From Methylocella silvestris BL2 (GTDB lineage: Bacteria; Pseudomonadota; Alphaproteobacteria; Rhizobiales; Beijerinckiaceae): 64,000 bases of DNA. Shown here piece by piece: positions 8,257 to 16,761 of this stretch (positions within the stretch are counted from its first letter, which is position 1; every line of letters begins with the position of its first letter). The position numbers and the translations under genes are program-made. The notes under the pieces are model-generated. The model had not been told where the DNA came from. It saw only the letters and a program-made list of their open reading frames with translations, and made no database searches. Location of the stretch: assembly GCF_000021745.1 (NCBI RefSeq), contig NC_011666.1, positions 1,674,001 to 1,738,000 on the forward strand. The letters run 5' to 3'.

Positions 8257-9807
8257 CTATTTCGGCTTGACGTCAAAGAGCTGGGCGAGGCCCTTCGGCT
8301 TGTCCCGCTCCTTTTCCTGCGGCGTGAGCGCGGCCGACGGCTCAGCGGTCGTGGGCGGCGGCGGGCCCATCGGGATGGCGATCTCGGGGTCTGGGTGCGG
8401 CGGCCCGTCAAGCGCCCCGGTCTTTGCTCCGGAGGCCGTCTGCGCTTCCTCCAGCAGGAGCGGAGGCTCGGGCGGAAGGATCTGCGCGAAGATCGCATCT
8501 TCGGCCTCATTGCCCGAGCTCAGCCGCTCCACCGGCTTCTGCCAGACGAAGGCGTCGAGCTTTCCCGTCACCGGCGAGATCGGCCGCCACTGATCGGAGG
8601 CGACGCCATCCGCCACCCAGGTCGGGTCCGGCGGCGCGAGCGAGGCCCGCGTCAGCCATTCCCTGATATATCCGGCCGCCCCGTGCTGCTTTTCTTCAAG
8701 CTCGGCCATCAGCCGGCACATCCGCGCGGTCGGACGCTCCGGTCCCTCGATCAGAGGCTGCATCGCCTCGCGCGCGGCCTTGAAATCGCCCGCCGCGATC
8801 GCCGCCTCCGCGACCATGATCTTGCTTTCCGGCTCGCGCGGGGCGAGCTGCGCCAGCGAGATCGCCCGCTTCAGCCGGTCGGCGCTCGATTCGCCGGGAT
8901 AGAGCCCGACATAGATCTTGGCGATATCCGGGTGATGCGTCCCGGCCCAGCCTGCTTCGATCAGCTTTGCCGCTTTGCGCGCGTCGCCCTGCTCGCTGGT
9001 CAGGCGCGCCGCGAGCGCGACCGCCGGGACAAGCGTCGGCGCGCGCTTGACCGCGGCCCGCGCCAGCGCAAGCGCTTCCGCCGGCTGGGCGTCGGCCTTT
9101 TCGATCGCGATGGCGGTTTCGAGCACGGCGCGGCTGCGCTCGCGGATGGTCTTGTCGATATGCTTCGATCCGGCGCCGCTCTCGAGCAGCGCCAGCGCGC
9201 CGCGCCAATCGCCGGCGGCGACCTTATGCGCGAAATTCGCCTTCGCCGCCCAGGGCAGCGGCGCGATCTCCCGCGCCGTCTCGGCGTAGTGTTGCGCTTT
9301 CTCGACGTCGCCCTGGCGCTCGGCCTCGACATGCAGTCCACGCAAGCCAAGGACGCGCATGTCGTTGCGCCGGGTCATCTCCGTGAACGCCGCCTCGGCA
9401 GAGCCGCTTTCGCCGGAGAGCTGCGCCGACTGCGCCTTGAGGAGCAGCGCCAGAGGATCGTTCGGAAGCATTCTTTGCGCCTCGACCGCCGCCCGGCGCG
9501 CCGCCTGCGTATCCCCGGCGCCGACGGCGATCATGCCGCGGGAGAGGGCCGCATAGCCTTTCTCGCGCCGCCGCCCCCGGCTCGCCAGAGCCATCAGCGA
9601 GGGAATGTTGAAGATGAAGCGCAGCAGCATCCACAGGCCGAGCAGAATCGCCGCCGCGACGAAGACAGCGGCGATGCCCATCAGCACGCTGGTTTCGATC
9701 TTATAGCCCTGCCAATTCAGCACCAGTTCGCCCGGCCGCTCGATCAGCCACGCTTCGGCGATGGCAAGACCAATCAGCACGGCGAGAAACAGGAGGACGC
9801 GGATCAT
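8257..9807 (-). CDS. hemY: HemY-type inner-membrane TPR protein
   Basis: 516 aa. Two N-terminal membrane helices (about 1-20 and 42-64) with the family's 'RPGELVLNWQGYKIETS' connection are followed by a long TPR/alpha-solenoid region (about 80-430) and a Pro-rich tail. The HemY_N family is linked by position to haem biosynthesis in proteobacteria, but its biochemical role is not settled; it probably scaffolds protoporphyrin-handling enzymes at the membrane. It lies 55 bases behind the mitofilin-like gene on the same strand, the usual pairing. hemC and hemD, often just upstream in relatives, are absent here. It is followed by the tRNA-Thr gene. Confidence 0.92.
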   Translation of the reverse strand: MIRVLLFLAVLIGLAIAEAWLIERPGELVLNWQGYKIETSVLMGIAAVFVAAAILLGLWMLLRFIFNIPSLMALASRGRRREKGYAALSRGMIAVGAGDTQAARRAAVEAQRMLPNDPLALLLKAQSAQLSGESGSAEAAFTEMTRRNDMRVLGLRGLHVEAERQGDVEKAQHYAETAREIAPLPWAAKANFAHKVAAGDWRGALALLESGAGSKHIDKTIRERSRAVLETAIAIEKADAQPAEALALARAAVKRAPTLVPAVALAARLTSEQGDARKAAKLIEAGWAGTHHPDIAKIYVGLYPGESSADRLKRAISLAQLAPREPESKIMVAEAAIAAGDFKAAREAMQPLIEGPERPTARMCRLMAELEEKQHGAAGYIREWLTRASLAPPDPTWVADGVASDQWRPISPVTGKLDAFVWQKPVERLSSGNEAEDAIFAQILPPEPPLLLEEAQTASGAKTGALDGPPHPDPEIAIPMGPPPPTTAEPSAALTPQEKERDKPKGLAQLFDVKPK

Positions 9808-9862
9808 AGGTTTCCTGCCGTAAGCTCGGTTGCGGAGCCAGAATTGGCTTAAGACGAGAGCG

Positions 9863-11140
9863 TCAAGATTTGGGCTTGCCGAGCGCCGTCATCGCCTCGG
9901 CCTCAATCGCATTGGCGGCGGCGATCGCGTCGAGACGAGCCTTCGCCGCCTCGCCCCATTTGGCGGATTTGGCTTTGAGATCCGGCGGCAGTTGCGACCA
10001 CAGCGCATAGGCCTTGCCGACGTCGAAGCGCGCCAGAGCGCTTTCGATCGCCGCGACCAGGCCCGGGACGTCCGTATCGGAGGGATCGGCCTGGCGGCGG
10101 ACGCGGACGAGATTTAACGCATCATGCGTCAGCCGCTCCAAAATCCCGCTTTCCGCCTTGGCCGGTTCGGGGGCTTCGAGCGACGGCGCGAGAGCCTCGA
10201 ACCCGGCGGCGAGATCGCCGGGCTTGCTGACGCCCGTCTTGGCGTGCGCCTGCAAAGGCTGCAGCTTCGCTTCATCGACTTTCAGATTGGAAAGCGCCGC
10301 GACATCCGTCTCATAGGGAACGCCTGCGGCGACATGCTGGCTTAGCGCCGCCGAAACGACAGCAACCGAATGGGCCGTCGCAAGCGCCTTTGCGGCCGAC
10401 TCCGCCTCCTCCTGATCCTGCTTCGCCCGCGCGTCGATCTTCGGCGTCGCGAGCGCCGCTTCGACGTCGCCCAATTTAGCCTGCACAGCCGCGATCTTCG
10501 ATTCGAAATCGCTGACGCGCGAGGCGACCGCGTCGACCCTCGACGCGACGGGGGCGATGTCAGCGGCGGCGGGAGGCGGCGGGGCGGCGGCGCCTCCGTC
10601 GACCGGAGCGGCGGAGCTTGCAGCAAGGGACTTGTGCATTTCGCTGACTGCGGCGTCGGCCGAGGCCGAGGCTTTGCCCGCCGCGCTCTCCGCGGAGGCG
10701 ACGCGGCCCTGCAACGCGGCAACCGCCGCCGCCGAGGCCTCCGCCTTCTTTTCAAGTTCGACGGCGCGCGCATTGAGTTCGGCAAGCGTGTCGGCCGTCG
10801 GCGTCGTGTCGAGGGACTCGAAGCTGCGCAGCGCCAGAACGCCGCCAACGCCGCCAAGCGCGCCCAGAATCAGGGCGCCGATGAGCAGAGGCGCGCGCGA
10901 AGGCTGCTTTGCCTTGTGGGGCTGCTCAGGCGGCGGCGACACGGGCGCTGCGGCGGCCGAGCCGTCGCTGGCGTCGTCATGATCCTGCGCCGCGACTATG
11001 TCGCGCGGCGCCTCGCCATCCTGATCTCTAGGGGTCGTTTCAGCGGGGCTGTCGGGGGCAAAAGCCTCGCCCTCGCCGGGGGCGGGCGACTTGCCGGCTC
11101 CGGCGGCCTGTCGAAACGGCTCGTCTTTATCCTCGGCCAT
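9863..11140 (-). CDS. Mitofilin-like inner-membrane protein
   Basis: 425 aa from the ATG at 11140, which has AGGGGA just upstream; longer in-frame starts lack support. An acidic, Pro/Ala-rich cytoplasmic N-terminus (1-80) is followed by one membrane helix (about 84-105), coiled-coil segments rich in Ala/Lys/Glu, and a C-terminal helical domain ('RLTHDALNLVRVRRQ', 'DVGKAYALWSQLPPDLK') typical of the alphaproteobacterial Mic60/mitofilin homologues. Such proteins shape inner membranes and contact outer-membrane proteins; in methanotrophs a link to intracytoplasmic membranes is conceivable but unproven. It forms a two-gene operon with hemY. Confidence 0.88.
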   Translation of the reverse strand: MAEDKDEPFRQAAGAGKSPAPGEGEAFAPDSPAETTPRDQDGEAPRDIVAAQDHDDASDGSAAAAPVSPPPEQPHKAKQPSRAPLLIGALILGALGGVGGVLALRSFESLDTTPTADTLAELNARAVELEKKAEASAAAVAALQGRVASAESAAGKASASADAAVSEMHKSLAASSAAPVDGGAAAPPPPAAADIAPVASRVDAVASRVSDFESKIAAVQAKLGDVEAALATPKIDARAKQDQEEAESAAKALATAHSVAVVSAALSQHVAAGVPYETDVAALSNLKVDEAKLQPLQAHAKTGVSKPGDLAAGFEALAPSLEAPEPAKAESGILERLTHDALNLVRVRRQADPSDTDVPGLVAAIESALARFDVGKAYALWSQLPPDLKAKSAKWGEAAKARLDAIAAANAIEAEAMTALGKPKS

Positions 11141-11788
11141 TCGTATCCCCTGCTTTTCGATTCTTGTAGAGCAACCCCTCCTCAATCGCAACGATGAAGC
11201 ACCATTCGCGGAGCGCTTTAAAGGCGCCTCAGCCGGACGCAACGTTCGGCGAATGCGCGCGGCGGCGCCATGCGGACACAATTTCGCCGACATTTCTTTT
11301 CGAGAGACGTTTTTTGAAAGGAGGGCCTCGTCTTGGTCCGCGCGACGCGAACAATGAAGACGGTCGCCTAAGCAGACAGGCTCCAGAAACGCGACGACGC
11401 GCCAAAACTACGGCTCAGCTTACTAATTTACCGGTCTTTACAACATTAGCCGCTTGCAAGTTGCAGTTGCGCGAAAGCAGATTGATTATTTGCGCGGACT
11501 ACGAGCTTGACCCGTCAATTACACGGATTGCGAACAGATACACAGCAAAGTCGCAAGATATCGCCGTGACAGACTAACATCGCAAAGAATATATTGTTCC
11601 CTATTGTTCACTATTTGTTCTAACAAAATGAACGAAATATCCGATTGCTCTTCATGCGTGCTGGCCCGCTGATGAATATGATGCCATAACATTTACAACA
11701 TTTAACCACATTCAAATCTTATTTTTTTAATAGCTCCGGTCAGGCTTTGTTTGGAAGCCTCTCACGCGGCCATAGAGAGGGTAGTTTG
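11141..11788. other. AT-rich intergenic region between mitofilin and beta-helix genes
   Basis: About 650 bases without a convincing gene. The first 200 bases would carry the mitofilin promoter on the minus strand. The right part (about 11560-11745) is far richer in A/T than its surroundings and is the presumed control region of the exported beta-helix gene. It holds the phased repeats listed separately. Short ORFs here look like chance. Confidence 0.6.
11592..11620. promoter_or_regulatory. Three helically phased TATTGTTC repeats
   Basis: TATTGTTC occurs at 11592-11599 and 11602-11609, and as TATTTGTTC at 11612-11620, so with a 10- to 11-base period. An inverted GAAC follows at 11631-11634. 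One turn of DNA between copies suggests cooperative binding by a regulator, about 170 bases before the beta-helix gene. This is a pattern observation only. Confidence 0.4.
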
Positions 11789-14287
11789 GTGCCTTATTCA
11801 CTCCGCACGGCTGATTTAAATGGACGACGGCCGCCACGCCTTTGGAGAAAGCTCGGCCTTCTCCTTGTCCTTCCCCTGCTCATGGCGCTCTCGGCGGAAA
11901 CGGCTCGCGCAAAGCCATTTGTGACCGCCGCGCCATTCTCGGCAAATCCCGGCGATTTCATCACGTTGCAGGGCTCTGGCTTCGGCGCCAACCCCCGCGT
12001 GTTCATCACTCCGGCGAATTCAATCGTCCCGACCGAGATCCCGGTCACGGAAGGTCGGGACAATGTGATCATCGTGCGCATCCCGAAGACCATGGCCTTC
12101 AGCCTGTACACGCTCAAGGTCTATGAGAATCTATTATCCTGGAGCGATGGCACGCTGCTCAATGCGCCGCAGATCCATTATTTCGATGCGCCCGACCTCG
12201 CAACCGGGATGGAGAACCGGGTATACGGCCGCAATCTCAATGTGGGAGGAGCCACGCCAAAAGTCACTCTCCTCGACACAGTGACCAATGCACAGTTGCC
12301 CGTGACGGTCACCATCCGCCAGTCCTATATGCTTGGTTTCAAGCCGCCGGCAGGAATCATTGGCGGACACCCTTATAAGGCGATCGTGTCCAATGGTTTT
12401 GGCGCGGTCACCTCGGAGGCGACGACGCTCGGCCATGCTGCGGGCAATGACTATTTCAAGGTCGGCCAGGTGTGGGCGTTCGACTACATCACACGGAACG
12501 GTCCCGGCTATCGCGCCGGCGTCGCTGCGACGGAGGCCGATCATCATATCTTCAACGTCCGAACTGATGTGGCTCTGACCAAACGCGCCGTCGGTAATGG
12601 CGTGGCGAATGACGCCCCGGCGATCCAGGACGCGCTCGATCGCGCATCGAGAAATGGCGGCGGCATCGTCTATCTGCCGGCCGGAACCTACAATCTCGGC
12701 ACGACGGGAATCAACCTCCGCCCTGGCGTCGTGCTCCAGGGGCAGAGCAACGCCACGACGCACATTATCTACGGTCCGACAACGGATCAGGGCGCCTCAT
12801 TCGGAATGGGAGCAACCGGCGTTCCCGACAATGGCGTTCTCACCGGAATCGCCGATCTATCGCTCAAGAATCTCGATAAATTGAGCCAGAAGGTCACCAA
12901 TTTCGGCGTGCGCGGCGGGGTCATTTCCAAATTCTTCATCGCGCGGGTGAATTGGGACCTTGGAACCGGAACGGCGATCGGTTTGAAAGGCGACCGCATC
13001 GCTGTCGTCAATTCGACGATCACTCAAGCCGTAAACCACCAGGGCGGAGACGCTCTGACGGGTGGAAACGGTCCGCTGATCGCGGGGCCGGTGTCAAACT
13101 TCGTGCTCGGCTGGAACACGATCAAATGGGCGACCGATCAAATCAGCATCAACGACACAGTCAACGCCAAGGTGGAAAGCAATCACTTCACGCGCAGCGC
13201 GACCGATACGATCGTTGCGACGGCCGCGCAGACCTCCTGGCCCTATATTGTCAAGCCGATCGTCGTCGGCCAAGTCATAAGCCGCAGGCTCGGACGGCAA
13301 CTGTCGATGCAGTTTGGCCGGAATAACCTTATTTATGGAAACACTTTCGACGTGTCCGGCGGAACGCTCCAAGTCAACCAGAACGATGGCGAGACGATCC
13401 TGAACGAATCGGTTCGTCGCGATGATACCGGCGTCGTGACCTCGGCAAGCGCGACGACGGTCAGCGCGGACTCCAAATGTTCCGGCGTTTGCACCTGGAA
13501 CGATTACCCGAATATGAACCTCTTTGTCGTTAGCGGCAAAGGAGCTGGCCAATATCGTCAGATTGTCGCGCGGACCAACAACACTTTCACGCTGAATAAA
13601 CCATGGGACGTCGTTCCGGCGGCCGGCGATCATTTCGCCATCGCGGTCCCGTCCTTTGAGAACGCGATCATCAGCAACAACACCTTGAACGACAACCCGA
13701 TCGGGATCGGACTTTGGGCCGGCATGTTTCTGAATACGACCGTCACCAACAATCGGCTAACCAACAATGGCGGCATCTATCTGGACCCCAAGTCGACAAC
13801 GAACGCCTTTATTGCAAATAGTCTCACCTTCAACACAGCCAAAAACATAGAAATTACGAACAACACGATCACAAACGCCAATGGTAAAACACCCGCTTAT
13901 GTTCGTATTGGCCAAACAATGATTTCTCCGGCGTCGCCTTGGGGAACCGCTCTGTATGGGGTCGAAGTGCGCGCCAACAGGCTTACTGGCAAGCCGGGAA
14001 CCTTTCCCTACCCCTTCCCCGACGGTTTCCAGAACATCGTACTCTTTCAGGGCAAAACGCCCTACACAGAGAATGGCATATACGGAGTGACCGGGACTGT
14101 CATGCAAGGGAACGCCTGCCTTAACTGCAGCAGAGCTTTCACCCTGAATACGGGCGCCCTCTTCACAGTGCTTTGGAACAATACGTTCGGAAAGCCGGTC
14201 GGCATCGACTCCGTTTTTGTCTATGACACCCCAATCGTGACCTCATCGCCCAATAAATCGGCCGGAACCATCATCGGCAACGACTGA
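11789..14287 (+). CDS. Exported parallel beta-helix protein with TIG-like N-terminus
   Basis: About 832 aa from the GTG at 11789, preceded at good distance by AGAGAGGG; a TTG at 11747 would add 14 residues. A signal peptide ('RLWRKLGLLLVLPLLMALSA') ends at an Ala-Arg-Ala site. Next comes an Ig/TIG-like segment ('GDFITLQGSGFGANPRVFI'). From about residue 270 there is a pectate-lyase-3-like right-handed beta-helix ('NDAPAIQDALDRA', 'GGGIVYLPAGTYNL') with many Asn-rich turns ('ISNNTLNDNPIGIGLW', 'VTNNRLTNNGGIYL'). Such proteins are secreted or surface polysaccharide lyases or binding proteins. Catalytic residues cannot be assigned, so carbohydrate cleavage is a possibility, not a finding. It stands alone and ends at a strong hairpin. 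Confidence 0.82.
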   Translation: MPYSLRTADLNGRRPPRLWRKLGLLLVLPLLMALSAETARAKPFVTAAPFSANPGDFITLQGSGFGANPRVFITPANSIVPTEIPVTEGRDNVIIVRIPKTMAFSLYTLKVYENLLSWSDGTLLNAPQIHYFDAPDLATGMENRVYGRNLNVGGATPKVTLLDTVTNAQLPVTVTIRQSYMLGFKPPAGIIGGHPYKAIVSNGFGAVTSEATTLGHAAGNDYFKVGQVWAFDYITRNGPGYRAGVAATEADHHIFNVRTDVALTKRAVGNGVANDAPAIQDALDRASRNGGGIVYLPAGTYNLGTTGINLRPGVVLQGQSNATTHIIYGPTTDQGASFGMGATGVPDNGVLTGIADLSLKNLDKLSQKVTNFGVRGGVISKFFIARVNWDLGTGTAIGLKGDRIAVVNSTITQAVNHQGGDALTGGNGPLIAGPVSNFVLGWNTIKWATDQISINDTVNAKVESNHFTRSATDTIVATAAQTSWPYIVKPIVVGQVISRRLGRQLSMQFGRNNLIYGNTFDVSGGTLQVNQNDGETILNESVRRDDTGVVTSASATTVSADSKCSGVCTWNDYPNMNLFVVSGKGAGQYRQIVARTNNTFTLNKPWDVVPAAGDHFAIAVPSFENAIISNNTLNDNPIGIGLWAGMFLNTTVTNNRLTNNGGIYLDPKSTTNAFIANSLTFNTAKNIEITNNTITNANGKTPAYVRIGQTMISPASPWGTALYGVEVRANRLTGKPGTFPYPFPDGFQNIVLFQGKTPYTENGIYGVTGTVMQGNACLNCSRAFTLNTGALFTVLWNNTFGKPVGIDSVFVYDTPIVTSSPNKSAGTIIGND

Positions 14288-14357
14288 GGCCGATCCTAGG
14301 AGGCGGCGGCGGATTGATTGTCCCCCTCGCGCCGCTTGTCGCTCCCTGCAAAACAAG

Positions 14358-14381
14358 GATGCGGCCCGAAGGGGCCGCATC
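14358..14381. terminator. Hairpin terminator between convergent genes
   Basis: A perfect 10-bp stem, GATGCGGCCC paired with GGGCCGCATC around a GAAG loop, lies between the end of the beta-helix gene and the end of ubiG, which face each other. Only a weak T stretch follows, but the position suits a two-way terminator. Confidence 0.7.
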
Positions 14382-14410
14382 TTCCGTTACATCCGGTCCA
14401 GATCCCAGCC

Positions 14411-15181
14411 TCAGCGGCGTTTCGACGCCGCCATCATGTAATTGATGTCCGTGTCATGGGCGAGCCGCCACCCGCCTTGGAGCGGATCGAACACGACTCC
14501 CGTCTCATCAAAAGCGCTGAGGTCCGCCGCCGCCATCGCCCTGGCGAGTTCTCGCGGCGAAATAAAGCGGCGCCAGTCATGCGTGCCGCGCGGCGCCCAG
14601 CCCAGCACATATTCGGCGCCGACAATGGCGAAGGCAAAGCTTTTCAGCGTTCGGTTCAACGTCGCGGCAAACATCAGACCGCCCGGCCGGACGAGCGCGC
14701 CGCAGCAACGCACGAAGCCTGCAACGTCGAGCACATGCTCCAGAACCTCCATGGCGAGGACGGCGTCGAACGTGGCCGCCTCACCCGACAGAGCCTCGAT
14801 TGTCGTCATGCGGTAATCGATCGAAAGACCGGATTTTTCGGCGTGGCGGCGCGCGACTTCGATATTGCGCGGCGCGGGATCGATCGCAGTGACGCGCGCC
14901 CCAAGGCGCGCCAATGGCTCCGCGAGGAGGCCGGCGCCGCATCCGGCGTCAAGGATGCGCAGCCCTTCGAGCGGTCGCGGCGCATAACGGTCGCGCGGCA
15001 ATCCCTCGACCCGGAAATGGCGGCTCATCAAATCGCGCAGATAGGCGACGCGAACAGGATTGAGCTTATGCAGCGCCGCCATCGGCCCGTCGGCGCTCCA
15101 CCAGTCTTCGCCGATCCGGTCGAATCGCGCGACGTCCTCCGGATCGACCGAGGATGGACCGGCCTCTTCCCGCTGCGCCAT
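14411..15181 (-). CDS. ubiG: Ubiquinone biosynthesis O-methyltransferase
   Basis: 256 aa from the ATG at 15181 ('MAQREEAG'), with AGGCGG about nine bases upstream; ATG at 15190 is the alternative. UbiG catalyses both O-methylations of ubiquinone synthesis using S-adenosylmethionine. Visible are the family N-terminus ('DVARFDRIGEDWWSADGPM', 'LHKLNPVRVAYL'), the SAM-binding Rossmann motif ('ILDAGCGAGLLAEPLARLG'), motif II around 'FDAVLAMEVLEHV' and the membrane-associating 'RGTHDWRRFISPREL'. It diverges from lysC, with about 170 bases of shared promoter region, as in many Hyphomicrobiales. Confidence 0.95.
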   Translation of the reverse strand: MAQREEAGPSSVDPEDVARFDRIGEDWWSADGPMAALHKLNPVRVAYLRDLMSRHFRVEGLPRDRYAPRPLEGLRILDAGCGAGLLAEPLARLGARVTAIDPAPRNIEVARRHAEKSGLSIDYRMTTIEALSGEAATFDAVLAMEVLEHVLDVAGFVRCCGALVRPGGLMFAATLNRTLKSFAFAIVGAEYVLGWAPRGTHDWRRFISPRELARAMAAADLSAFDETGVVFDPLQGGWRLAHDTDINYMMAASKRR

Positions 15182-15351
15182 GGTTTGCATTCCGCCTGGC
15201 TTTATTGCATATACGCGCCGCGCCGGCTTGCCGCTTTCGCAAGCGCCCAAAGCGGCGATGCGCCTTGATAGGCCGCGCCGGCGGGTCATGGCAAATCCGC
15301 CGAAATCACCCCGTCTCGCTTCGGCCGAGCCCAAGGAGCTCCATTCGCGCG

Positions 15352-16587
15352 ATGCCCCGTCTGGTTATGAAATTTGGCGGCACGTCGGTCGCGAATATGG
15401 ATCGCATCCGCAATGTAGCGCGCCATGTCGCGCGCGAGCGCAAGGCCGGCTTCGACGTCGCCGTCGTCGTCTCGGCCATGTCCGGCAAGACCAATGAGTT
15501 GGTCGGCCTTTGCCAGGACGCCGCCAAGCTCTACGACCCGCGTGAATATGACGCGGTCGTCTCGTCGGGCGAGCAGGTGACGGCAGGGCTGCTCGCAGCT
15601 GTGCTGCAAGGAAACGGCCTGCCCGCGCGTTCCTGGCAAGGCTGGCAGGTGCCGATCGTAACCTCGAATGCGCATGGATCGGCGCGCATCCTTGACATCG
15701 ACGGCTCGGCGCTTCTCGAAAGCTTTGCGGAGGGCGAAATCGCGGTGATCGCCGGATTTCAGGGCGTCGATCCGGCGACAAGGCGCGTCACCACGCTCGG
15801 ACGCGGCGGCTCCGACACCAGCGCGGTCGCGATCGCGGCGGCGATCAAGGCCGATCGCTGCGACATCTATACGGACGTCGACGGCGTCTATACGACGGAT
15901 CCGCGCATCGTGCCGAAGGCGCGGCGGCTAAACCGCATCGCCTTCGAGGAAATGCTGGAAATGGCTTCGCTCGGCGCCAAGGTGCTGCAGGTTCGCTCGG
16001 TCGAGCTCGCCATGACGCATAAGGTCAAGACCTTCGTGCGGTCCTCGTTCGACGATCCGGAGTTTCCGCAGCCCGGCACCTTAATGTGCGACGAGGAGGA
16101 TATCGTGGAGCAGCAGGTCGTCACCGGCATCGCCTTCTCGAAGGACGAGGCGCAGATCACGCTGAAACAGGTCGCCGACCATCCCGGCGTCGCCGCGGCC
16201 ATATTCATGCCGCTGGCCGAGGCCAATATCAATGTCGACATGATCATCCAGGTCGCCTCCGAGGATTCGGTGACGACCGACATGACCTTCACCGTGCCGG
16301 GCGCCGAATTCGAGCGGACCAAGGAGATTCTTCTCAAGGCGCAGCCGCAGATCGGCTTCGCCAGTCTTCATGGCGCAAGCGACGTCGTGAAAGTCTCGGC
16401 AATCGGCGTCGGCATGCGCAGCCATGCGGGCGTCGCCGCGAGAGCGTTCAAGGCGCTGGCCGAAAAAGGCATCAATATCCGGGCGATCACCACCTCGGAG
16501 ATTAAATTCTCGGTGCTGATCGAAGCGGCCTATACTGAGCTCGCGGTGCGTACGCTGCATTCTCTCTACGGTCTCGACAAGGGCTGA
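15352..16587 (+). CDS. lysC: Aspartate kinase
   Basis: 411 aa from ATG 15352 ('MPRLVMKFGGTSVANMDR'); AAGGAG lies 13 bases upstream. It phosphorylates aspartate, the first step toward lysine, threonine, methionine and diaminopimelate. The amino-acid-kinase domain carries K-F-G-G-T-S at 7-12, 'TLGRGGSDTSAVAIAAA' and 'CDIYTDVDGVYTTDPR'. Two C-terminal ACT repeats ('ADHPGVAAAIFMPLAEANI' and 'RSHAGVAARAFKALAEKGI') provide feedback control by lysine/threonine. It is followed by ptsP and prfA on the same strand, a conserved alphaproteobacterial order. Confidence 0.97.
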   Translation: MPRLVMKFGGTSVANMDRIRNVARHVARERKAGFDVAVVVSAMSGKTNELVGLCQDAAKLYDPREYDAVVSSGEQVTAGLLAAVLQGNGLPARSWQGWQVPIVTSNAHGSARILDIDGSALLESFAEGEIAVIAGFQGVDPATRRVTTLGRGGSDTSAVAIAAAIKADRCDIYTDVDGVYTTDPRIVPKARRLNRIAFEEMLEMASLGAKVLQVRSVELAMTHKVKTFVRSSFDDPEFPQPGTLMCDEEDIVEQQVVTGIAFSKDEAQITLKQVADHPGVAAAIFMPLAEANINVDMIIQVASEDSVTTDMTFTVPGAEFERTKEILLKAQPQIGFASLHGASDVVKVSAIGVGMRSHAGVAARAFKALAEKGINIRAITTSEIKFSVLIEAAYTELAVRTLHSLYGLDKG

Positions 16588-16761
16588 AACGGGAAGAGCC
16601 GCCCGGGAATAGCGGCCTTCCGCGTTACAATTGCTTGCGGTTCGGGGCGCCCGCTGGTTAAACGGGACCAGGGCCGCAGCGCGTGCCCGAGACTCGTGCG
16701 GCGCGCTTTTGGGCGCCGGTTCAATGAAAGCGGCCGGAACAGGCCTGAACAGGAAACAGCC

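Noticed and set aside
8395..9852. 485-aa plus-strand ORF
   Set aside because: Antisense to hemY; composition dominated by Arg and Gly, no family.
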